Source: Bolinopsis microptera (Eukaryota > Ctenophora > Tentaculata > Lobata > Bolinopsidae). Taken from it: 64,000 bases of DNA. The DNA lies in contig NC_087075.1 in NCBI RefSeq assembly GCF_026151205.1, positions 12,012,303 through 12,076,302 of the forward strand, in the 5' to 3' direction. The position numbers and the translations under genes are program-made. Each line of letters begins with the position of its first letter. Position 1 is the first letter of the stretch. The notes below the pieces were generated by a model. The model was not told the DNA's origin. It did no database searches and saw only the letters and a list, made by a program, of their open reading frames with translations. Shown one piece after another: positions 35,001 through 47,000 of this stretch.

Positions 35001-38000
35001 CCTCCCACGAAAACAAATGCCAGCCTCATCCCAATATCAATCAAAGTGTCCAGTTCGCGCCGTTGTCATATACGTGGAGGGGTTAGCTTTTTATGGCATC
35101 ATAGTCTGACAATATGGTCAAACCTTAGATTAAAACTCAAATCGGATCAAGATTTAAGCTTAACTATCATTGGTTCTCTTTTCAAAGCTATTATATATCT
35201 ATAAATAACTGCCGCTCTGCTCCTTGATTCCCTCTCTTTACTTCAAGCCAGCATTATATCGAGAGCGTCAAGCTTTATTTGTCTATAAAGCTATAAGAAA
35301 GTTAAGTGCAAATACCGACACCACTTTGTTGTGAGTATAAACCACTTTGCTGCCATGGTGGGACCACTTTACATTGCTAGAAAGCTGGAAGGTTAAGTGG
35401 TACCACCATGTGTGCCCGGCAACCAATCAGGAACCACTTGGTGAGTAATAACTGATGTTGTGTTTAGATTGAAGGGGAGAACATATTTTAATTTCTCTGT
35501 GTTACACCAGAAACAAAGTTAAATATTCGAACCAATCCGAAAAAGACGAGGGGACTATGATTACCGGCCTAAATTGCTTGACAATTACATAATGAAATGC
35601 GCTGAAGGTGCAAGGATACAATAATTAATTTTGTCTTGACAGCGGTGGATTTGGTTTAGTTAGGTTTCAAACTCTTTAAACATACATCTAGATTTTCATG
35701 CTCTTTAATATATTCAAACGTAATGTGCCTCGTATTGTTTTCCTCAATTTTATCGAAATTACTGGGAAATTTATAAAGTTATTACCTCGTCCACGCATCT
35801 GGGTAAAGTTCCCTCCCATCCTCCAAGGCCACATGTCAGTAGGGCGTTTCCTTGTAGCACTTTGTCGGGGGATCGGCATCTCAGCGTCGCCTGGAAACCG
35901 ATTAAAGGATGTAAAAAAATTATGCATATGCAAGTCTTGAAAATATTGGAGCTCGGCAATAAATGATGGCAATAGCAGACTACAATATGTAATTTTTGAG
36001 AAGGGTGGCTTTTTTGAGCAGACACTTGACTATTAATCATATTTTCAGTCATCAAAGATTGTCACACTTCCAATAATTACCACACAAAGAATATTAAATT
36101 GTTTGATGTAGTTATAAAGCTAAATTCTGAAATGATGTCACGTAACGTAAGTAATGATAATTTTGATTTCTCAGTCAAGAAGTTAAGCTGTTCATTTCTC
36201 ATTAGTGTCTGCTGGCAACTTTAGACATTAAAGTGATATCAATCAGAGAAATATGTAATAACCGATAAATATCACCGATAAATACATATTACTGATCAAC
36301 AATAAATATATTAATATGAACCGAATAATTTTTCTTGCTTAAACGCCTCCTCGTGATTTACTTATTCATTTGACGTAACCTCCTCAACGATCCACTGATT
36401 TATTTATTATTGATATTGTTTGAGTGTGGCGTACAAATATATAATTTTTATTTAAGAAATAATTGTTTTATTAACTTAAAGTTAAACTCACGGTTTCAGC
36501 GCACATGAATGCGTCTTTGCTGCTAACTAGATCAGTACTGCGATGAATAAACGCGTTGATCGAACATCCAGCACTTCCACATATATACTGTTCCACTGCA
36601 TCCCCTGGGAGTATTACCATTAGTACAACAATTGTAATATGTTGTCGCTCTTGTGAGTGGGTCGATCATATGATTTGATGGTTGCGGGGACGAAGTGAGA
36701 ATCTCCACTTTCACTTCGTCCCCAACCATCAGATCATAATCTACAATCTGTGAGTAATTAGTTGTGGTGATTCTGAGCAAGTTTCAATTATAGGGAGTAT
36801 GATCCAGATCATTCCTGATTATATTCATTACGAGATGTCTGCTTAAGGTATATTTTAAGTACACATTTTTTTCTGTTTTGTGACGTGGAAAAACCGTTCC
36901 CATGATGCTGTGGGTGGGGTTAGAACGATACAAAACCCTCTAACTATGAAATTCATTATACGATCTCACGATCCTTTGAAGCTTTAAGCTTTAACCAGCT
37001 TGATGAAATACCAAATCATAACTTTTAATCAAAAAGATGATTTGCGATATCCGAACAACCCTCTAACAAGGAAATTCATTATACGATCTCACGATCCTTT
37101 GAAGCTTTAAGCTTTAACCAGCTTGATGAAATACCAAATCATAACTTTTAATCAAAAAGATGATATGCGCTATCCGAACAACTGATTTCTTCTATTTAAG
37201 GAGTCGATTCGTTTTATCTGAACACCTGATTTCTTTTATCCAATTAGTTGGTGCCGCCCTATCAGTCGCCTACTGGGTGTGTCAAGTGAAGTTATCATTT
37301 AAACTGGCAAGATGGGGACATATTGTAGGTTTACTTGCTGGTTTGCGTGACATTGAAATTGATGATCGTCTGGTTCATGACTGGTTCAGTGGGTTTATAA
37401 CAGCATTTTAATTTATGTCAATGTTCATGTGGCCCATCATCCTTGACATTTATTTTGACAGATGCCAGTGAAAGGCGTGCAATCTCACGAAAGCGTCATT
37501 TCAATATTCCACATAGTTGTGAAGTACGCATTCCAATCGTCCTTGATCAATTGTTTTGAAGGCTGCGAATCCAATTCGTCACAACTAAAAATCTAGTAAC
37601 TTAATTTCAATGACTGGTAATGGCAATTTTTGTTTAACCCCAAATCAGACATCCAAAATACTATAATTTTGAAATATATTTTATAAAAATATTTTGTTAA
37701 TACAATTGGTTTGAGAGTTCGGTTGTAAAAATGTCAAAATGCCAACAGACTTTTTGCAGTAAACCAATAAAATCATTGCATCGCTATCATGTGATAGGAT
37801 ATTTTTTAAATTGGCGATAATTTTACCTTATTAAGTTGAACAGCTTGACCTCACAGTGATTGTACTTTACAATCATGGTTTTTTTTTCAAAAATTCATGT
37901 TGTGAAAGATTTGAGTTTTAATGACTCACTTAAGCAACTTCCTCTCAATGACATAAATATAAAGTCAAACTTGTCAAACCCTCATATCATTCATCGCAGC

Positions 38001-41000
38001 TAGTTTTACTGCCTCTTAATATTAAGCCATAGCACATTTCTATTAAAACAATGTCTCCATGTCAAGTTGACATTTCCCTGTGCGTTTCCAATTTGATGAG
38101 TCTTCAAAACCGATCATGTTTTGCTCGATAACATTCAGTATAAATCCTAATAGAGTTATATATTAAACTGTCAAAAGTATCTCATCACTGTCAAAGTAGT
38201 CTGGCTTTTAATCTGCTCTAAGCTTATCTTTCCCGAAGTAGATATACTTCTTAAAACTGCTTAAACATGCCTCGTTGGTTGATTAAGAATTGGGAGCTCG
38301 TATAAGCAAACTGCGTGCTGTGATATTCTAATATTGCTTTCAAATTTGCAACCGTTTAAGTTGTACAAGTTCCAAAACTTATTAGATTAAGCACAGAGGG
38401 AGGTACTCAGAACTTGATTTTTTAGCTCTTTCGGCTGACAAGAATCGGGCTGCTTGACACCAGGTTAAGTGATTTTTGACAAGAATCTGATGATTTTGAG
38501 AGGAGATGCGAGAATTCATAAACTGACAAATTTTCGATGGACTAGCTCTTCAAGATCGCAAATCTCCCCTTGACCGTTTTACTTGAACGTGCTGTGAGAA
38601 TTTAAAATCATGTCATATTATCGACCTTGCCTTAATCGTTTAAGTTTGGGTTGTCAGCTGCAGCCTCTTGGCAGCGGTGTGACGATTTTAATGATCATTT
38701 AAGAGATTACACGTGTTGTTCATTTATCTAAACAAGATATGCATCAGTTAGCATCACACCAAAACCATTGTATGATAGATAATCTAATAAATGAATAATA
38801 ATTTAATAAATAAATCTCGAACTTCCGGTTTGTCGCTAGACTGGCTCTTCAAGTTAATAAATAGGTAATTTATCACGTAACGGTGATTCCATTAAATCTG
38901 TTAATTTTCGGGAGTGTCTCCAATTGATAATTTCGTAGATGACAACTGTTAGGGATTGCACATGTTGTTCGTTTATCTTAAACCAGATTCCAGAATCTAT
39001 CTTGGACTTTTGCCAGTCATCCTGTCACTACTCTTACTCATACGATTAAGATTCCTACAGGAGACAATAGTAAATATATACCTATACCGACTACTTTGCC
39101 GGTAAACTCAACATTCAACACTGTTTCGCACATGATAGTAAATAAAGATAAAAGGAATTAAGGAGTTAATTAAGTACGTTAAATGTTATACTATGCTCAT
39201 ATTTTACTCAGGACATAGCTGAGGGAAACGCACTTTGAAAAGGTACCAAATTCCACAAACTTTTGAAAGCAATTACCGAACTTTTAGCCGATAAATTTAA
39301 AATAACTTCTTTGATTGACGATCTAAATGAGCTCAAATAATTCTAATGTTCATAAATCATAAAGTATTCATTATTGACAAACGTTTTAATACTTTTGCTA
39401 AACTTTTGCCAATCTGCCCAGCTATGACTCAGGGTTCAGCCTGTGCGCAGTATCTCTGTGGAGTGGGAAACACATGTCCATTGTCCCGGTATTTGACAAG
39501 TCGTTATTAGGTAGCTATAACCTTGTTTCTGACTAATCAATAAAAAGATGGTGATATGATCTTATTTATATTACCTAACCGGATCTTATTCGAGCAGAAA
39601 TTAGGTGACGCTCTCCAGTAATAACGTGTTATGTGTGACCAATCAAAGTACGACACGGTGATCGTTACTTTCTGAACTATTTATATCACTTAGAGAATGC
39701 GGTGGTACTAATTTTAAATGCATTACCAAATACCGATCATACCAGCACTTCAACATCTTTAATCTCACGGACGCTTATCTTTTGGTCGAGGGAACATTTA
39801 CAGTATTTCGAATATTCGTAATTAAAAGTGTCAACCTGGTATTGCTAGTGCAAATATAATAATTAAAAAGATTGCGACAAGCATTGCAAGCTAAAGCAAT
39901 AGCAGATTATTATACAAATTCTCATAATCACTGGCATCATATAAACATCGCGCCGTGTTTGGTCTACTTCACCATCTCTAGCTGCAGGACAATCACCCTC
40001 CACTTCTATCTACAACTCTACAACAAGTTGTAATGATATTGATAATGTTTCGGTTGTTATGTGTTATTATATTATAACCAGTAAGATTGATATTAGATGA
40101 CTCATTATTTGGCGCCTGGATTAGGTAGATCGTGAATGAGATTGCTTTCTAGAGTGAGCGTGTTAAATGTTTGATTGCTCTCCGGTGTCTACTGAGAGTG
40201 AGCCTGTTCCTCCCTTTACTCGACTTACTTGCTCCTCCCTTTTAGTTGTGCTAAAAGTTTCTGTTCAAATCATGCTTTAAACCGCGGTGTTTTCTGTTAC
40301 GGTTGGTTACTGTGGTTACTGTGGTTACTGTGTATTGGTTACTGTTGGTTACTGTGTTTTCTGTTACGGTTGGTCACTGCATTTTTTGTCCCATATCATT
40401 TGGGTGGTTTTTAATTCAATTTGTTTTTGTTGATTCGCTATTTTGGTAACATGTGAAATTGCAACACGTGGAATTGTGTAATTGCAATTTGTGGAATTGC
40501 ATACAACTTTTCAAAGTGAGCTGTCCACATGCAGTTGAATCAAGCCAAGTTTTTACTATTTTTCAAATTCAATGTCTTGTTGAGAGCACGACTAACTAAC
40601 TCTGCCGGATAAAATATTTTCTTGTGTTTGAACTAACTCACCTCTACAAACCTCTCCACACACCGACTGGCAAGTTCTCCGTCGTGTTATCACTTGATTA
40701 CAGGCCCTACAGTGGTCATCCCAAGGTCCAAATGCGCTCCATTGTGCCTAAAAGATAACAACAATCATTCTCCGAAAATGAATTCGATTGATCAAACAAT
40801 AAATATTCATGCTGGTGGTCAGTGAACCTAAGGAGACATGGATAAGTAGTTATAACCCAATCACATTTTGAAAATATGAACCAGCCTAATTAAATGCTGG
40901 CTGCTGGCTCTAGTAAGCTAGTAGTTGAACACCTTCCTATTGAACACCTTTATATTTAAGACACCCACCTGTATGCCATCTAGAGGAACACACTGCGGAG

Positions 41001-44000
41001 AGTTCTTGTTCCACAGTCCGTCAGGGAGACACCGCAGTTTAGGTGACCCCTCCAGTCTATGACATTGAGGACATGACACTGTTATTGTAGCTCCACAGCT
41101 GTGATCCTGGGATGAGTTAATTATTAATTACTTAATTATTACCTACTTAAGTTAATTATTACTTAATTAAGTTAATTATTACTTAAGTTAATTATTACTT
41201 AATTAAGTTAATTATTACTGACTTAAGTTAATTATCAATGACCTAATGGTTTTACACTCTAGTGGGAAATTAGTAGTGAAGTTAACCAGACTTATACAAG
41301 CTTCGGTTCATTTCCGCGCTTAGTCTTATATATTAGGAGATAATGCAAACCAATTCTGGAATAATCACAATAAATCCATAACCCACATCTTGCTGAACGA
41401 TAAGGTTTCCCTCTAGACCGGGACATCCTGACTGACCACATCGTGTTACCTCCCACTTCTTACCCCGACACTTTCTTCCTCCGCAGGACGGCCGAGGAGA
41501 GTCACATTTTCTCGTTCTGGGGGCGGGGCTTTTAGTGGATAGTTCCCAATACTAAGTTGGAGGGCAGAGGCCAATTGGTTATGGTGGACGGTGGACAGTA
41601 TCATATTGTCATTGCATCACATTTTTAGATTTTCAAGGGTTTAATTTTTAATACTATTAAAAATATTTTTCTTTCAATAGGCTTATTTCCTTAATTGCGG
41701 ATGGAAATTTTCCCAATTCCCGGATGATAAAAGCAACCGGAAAGAAATAGTTTGATGCGAAACAAATACCTAAGACGTTTCTGTCCGCAATACCGACACT
41801 CTGGCACAGACCACTCGCTCCACCCTCCGTTAGTTCTATCTCCGCCACATCTTTCTCGCTGAGTGTCATCTCCTGAAACAGGTCACCAATCAGGTTGCTA
41901 GGTAAGAAGCACGCGACAGCTAGTAACTATCACGTGATCTAAGATAACCAATCAGGCGAGTGTTTATCATGGCGTCATACCAGAACATTTAAGATGCTTG
42001 GCAGCGCCTATAAGAGCCTTGCAAGATTGCACTTATACTTTAATCTTAATGAGTTTGTGGACTGCTATCTTACTATATATAAAGCAAGACGATATATATA
42101 TTATGTTTTTTTAATGATTATTTTAAGAACATTCTTGCACATTATTTATTTATTTATCTATTGATGTATAATAGTCAAGACGTGAGTGTTAGGGCTCTCA
42201 TTGACAAATGTATGTTTAATCCTGTTTAATCCTGTTTATATATCACTACCGTTTTACTGACACCACGGTATCAACTTTAACACGACTTTCCGCAAAAACC
42301 GTAAAAGATATACAACTTGGCCAAGGAATAAGAGTTTAAGTGCCCAAAATTTGGACCCCTGAGTGGTATCAAAAACGCAAATTAAATAGGTAATAATTAT
42401 TTTAGTCTCTTGAGTCTTGACACCACTTTAGGGTTATACGGGTTCCTGCTAGTATATATAATAAGCACCTTGTACCATCAACTTTGTCTGCTTTTTATTT
42501 TATGAACAATTTATGGATAGACAGTGGACACAGACATGGATGATTGGTATTTTACTTTTTATTTCTTTGACAATTAAGCTGTTGCTATTTTTTTGAAACT
42601 TTAATGTTGTATGTTTATTATTTGCAATTTTATAACGTTTGACCATGGGAGTAATATAATGCCAATAGCAGTGCCTCTCCGGCAGGGTACTTTTACATCG
42701 AAGAAAATTGTTTTCGAGAATAACTTAAAATTTAAATTCTTTTTGAAAATAACGCAAAGGTTTAACTATCATATTGTTTAACTACTCTATTGTGCCAAAG
42801 ACTTTGTGGTCAGGCAGAGCGAAATGGAAGGAGTGGAGAGCATAACAAGAATTGCGCCCGTTGTTTCGTTTTGGCGGACGCTAGATTTCCATTTCATTAT
42901 AACTATTAATATAAGCTCTAATCAGCTCACCTTATAATAATCATAATGAAACATCAGTAGACTACGCGTGCCACATTCAAGTTGGGCTTATTACAAAATA
43001 CTATACATTACTAGTATACATTAAAATACGCTAGTGCCGCGCATTCATTGACCACATACTAGCTAAACACCACATCTCCGCAAGCAATCCCCGTGCGCGT
43101 GCGCGCGGCAAGTTGACATGGAAACGAACGGAAGCAAGTAAGGAACACGACATATATTTGACCCACCTACCGCTATTTCCAAAATCCACGTTTTTCTGCA
43201 AAAACGTCCATTCGTAACCTTTCACTATTGCCTTTTTTCAAAAGGGTGAAAAGGAAAAAATCCTGTGTAATCCTGTGTAATCATGTGTAATCATGTGTAA
43301 TCCTGTGTAATCCTGTGTAATCCTGTGTAATCCTGTGTAATCCTGTGTAATCCTGTGTAATCCTGTGTAATCCTGTGTAATCCTGTGTAATCCTGTGTAA
43401 TCCTGTGTAATCCTGTGTAATCCTGTGTAATCCTGTGTAATCCTGTGTAATCCTGTGTAATCCTGTGTAATCCTGTGTAATCCTGTGTAATCCTGTGTAA
43501 TCCTGTGTAATCCTGTGTAATCCTGTGTAATCCTGTGTAATCCTGTGTAATCCTGTGTAATCCTGTGTAATCCTGTGTAATCCTGTGTAATCCTGTGTAA
43601 TCCTGTGTAATCCTGTGTAATCCTGTGTAATCCTGTGTAATCCTGTGTAATCCTGTGTAATCCTGTGTAATCCTGTGTAATCCTGTGTAATCCTGTGTAA
43701 TCCTGTGTAATCCTGTGTAATCCTGTGTAATCCTGTGTAAAATCTTGTGTAAAATCTTGTGTAATCCTGTGTAATCCTGTGTAATCCTGTGTAATCCTGT
43801 GTAATCCTGTGTAATCCTGTGTAATCCTGTGTAATCCTGTGTAATCCTGTGTAATCCTGTGTAATCCTGTGTAATCCTGTGTAATCCTGTGTAATCCTGT
43901 GTAATCCTGTGTAATCCTGTGTAATCCTGTGTAATCCTGTGTAATCCTGTGTAATCCTGTGTAATCCTGTGTAATCCTGTGTAATCCTGTGTAATCCTAT

Positions 44001-47000
44001 GTAATCCTGTGTAATCCTGTGTAATCCTGTGTAATCCTGTGTAATCCTGTGTAATCCTGTGTAATCCTGTGTAATCCTGTGTAATCCTGTGTAATCCTGT
44101 GTAATCCTGTGTAATCCTGTGTAATCCTGTGTAATCCTGTGTAATCCTGTGTAATCCTGTGTAATCCTGTGTAACCTTGTGTAATCCTGTTTAAATCCTG
44201 TGCAATCCTGTGTAAAATCTTGTGTAAAATCTTGTGTAAAATCTTGTGTATTCCTGTATAATCCTCAAATCCTGTGTAATCCTGTGTAATCCTGTGTAAA
44301 TCCTGTGTAAATCCTGTGTAAATCCTGTGTAAATCCTGTGTAATCCTGTGTGTAATCCCACTATTCCAACGACAATAAATTCTTTGAAAGACAGGACAGC
44401 GAGATACTTCGTCATCATAGTTGTTTGTTTGCTCAAACAAATCCCACTATTATATTATGACAATACTACTGACTTTTCTAGTAATTCCCTTAGTAGCACG
44501 TGGATATAAAGCACTACTGACTTACGAGTCACCAGGTTATCGAAGTAAAGGTGTCATACATTTCGGAAAGTCATGATTAATGAATTTCATCAACCTGTTT
44601 TGTCTTTATTGTTTGATCTGGGGTAAACTTCAGTAACTAACACTAAATATTACTTTTTGTAATATCCAGGCGGAGTAACCAACACACTGCTCAACAGACC
44701 TCCAAATGCTTGGTGGTAATTTATATATTTGACCCTCTACTTCTTTGCTGGACAGCAGGTAAATCAATTAAGTTACTGAAGAAGGTGTCCAAGTGGTAGT
44801 CGCACGATTTTACACAATTACCTTTATATTTTATAACTATTAGTACTAAAACCTCGAGGAGAGCTCATTCAAGTTGAGGTTGGTAGCAACAATTTGTCCA
44901 CAGTATAATGACAAGGTGTTTACTGTTTAACTATAGCTTGACAGGTAATTTCTACGATCCTGATTAAATAGATTGGAGGGGGGATTTTTGTCAAGAACTG
45001 ACTCCACTGTGATTGAATTTAAATACGTCTGCGTCCCAACTATAAAATAAATATAGGATATCATGGTGATGTAGCTTCATTCTTCAACAGTTCAACGAAC
45101 CTTTTAGCCAAACTATATATTTACTAAATGCGGTGGTCGCAAAACAAACAGCTTAACCCAGAACCCTATATGTCTAAATAGTGCTCGCAAAACGATTCTA
45201 ACAACTTTACAACTACTTAGCTAAATCTAGCTGTTTTGACAGTAAATCTAAATTATAAAAACTTACCGCTACATGTGGGATCACCGCAGTAGAACAAACC
45301 GTTATTAACACAATCTCTGGTACGAGTCCTGTGACCTGAGGTGTCTGGGTCAATTTACTCAAAACGTTTTGGTGCAGTTTTAATTGTGGATTTATTTACA
45401 AACTTTAATTTTGGAATTATTTCTGGTTTAAGGGCAGATTTAGTTTCAGCTTAATTTCAGTTTAATTTTCAGTTTCTTTATATCGAACATGCTGTTATAC
45501 TCACCAGAGCAGCTCTCAGAGCACAGCCCTCTCCACTTGCCCCAATCTGACCAAATTCCTCTGCACTTCTGTGGGAATAATTTACCTTAGTTGCACTAAT
45601 AATTAATTTTCAGTTATAATATTATACAAAGGTAAAAAATATTCAGGAGTCCTAAATGAGGACAATTTACAAAACGTTGGTTAGCTTATTCTTTATCACT
45701 GGTTTTAAAATAATACAGTTAGCAGATTATTCGATAGTTAACTGCTAGATTTATTTAATATACGTTTGTTATAGCTGAGTATTCAACATAGCAACTTGTT
45801 ATCCACATTAGATAAAAATGCCTTAAATCCTAAGCACTTCACAAATAAAAGTGACATAGAATATCAATTCTACAGAACTTTTGGTTTTCTCATAACTCTC
45901 ATAAAGCAATATCAAACATCAATAAATGTATTTAGTTGACGGACACAAAGCCTTGTCGGCTACAAAGATCCATTACTATCTCAACACACCGACAATAACG
46001 ATTCCATATGCGTGCAAATTTACGTAAAATAGATATCAGCGCTATAAAATATTAGCGCCATGATATGAGACTCATAACTTGATGACTCGTGAGATGCAAG
46101 GAAAATCGTTTAAAAGGTCACTCAAAGGCCTTATTCATGATATGCCTTTATATTCATGAAATGAATGGTTTATAGATTTGATAGCTGCCGAAGGTTTAAC
46201 GAATTTATAACCTTGCTATGCTACTTCCTGTTCCCTGAGTTTTATACATTCGATTATTGTTTATGGTTCAAATAAAATCATAAAATCTATCAGCCTGTTG
46301 AAAAAGTAAGTAAGTAAACCCCGATTTACCGCATCCATTTCCTTTCCCCAAACAAAGCTTAACATACACAATAATTGTGCAGCACAATTATTAAGGGGGG
46401 GGGTCAATGGGTATTTTTTGTGAAACTTGATTTCGAGATAGTAGTTGACCAACAAACTAGGACCAGTGACCGAACTTTTGAGGGGGTCCCGGACCCCAAC
46501 CGCCAAACGGTGCGCGCAGGGCAGCCACGCCCATATTTGGTCCAAATTAGGCCCAATTTAGCCAAATACCCTGAACATGCCCAAACCCAGGTTTATGGTG
46601 CTCTACTTGTAGCTAGTGGTCTCCTGAACTCGTATATGAAATTTCATCAAGATTGGACAAAAAATGACTGAGTTATGAGCCAAAAACCATATGCCCATAT
46701 TTGGGCATACGCACCAAATTTGGTAGATTTCGTCCCATAAATTGGTCAAATATCAATATTTTTGGATGAGACTTACTTTATATGAAAGGTAAGCCTAAAC
46801 TACATATTCTCTGTAAGTTATAGCTTTATATCTGTTTAAATGTGGATACTAAGGCGAAAAAACCACAAAAAATGAACTAAATTGCCCATATCTCGGTTCG
46901 CGATATTCGCGGAATTGATCTCACCAAAATTGTAACAACTCAATCAGTTTTCAAAATTTTTGCATGAAATTTTTGAAATCGACTCGAAATCGCATTTCGA

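Noticed and set aside
35688-36055. Two minus-strand frames of 94 codons
   Set aside because: They overlap exon 9 and run into introns; the spliced phase-consistent model explains the coding part.
43997-44440. 147-codon minus-strand frame of TQDYTGLHRI repeats
   Set aside because: Read-through of the decamer satellite.
44670-44757. Possible plus-strand exon between AG and GT near 44670-44755
   Set aside because: All frames hit stops or give no recognisable protein, and the splice signals are weak.
46375-46671. 98-codon frame and its mirror at 47526-47738
   Set aside because: Lies within the arms of the TTAA palindrome; duplication by symmetry, no domain.
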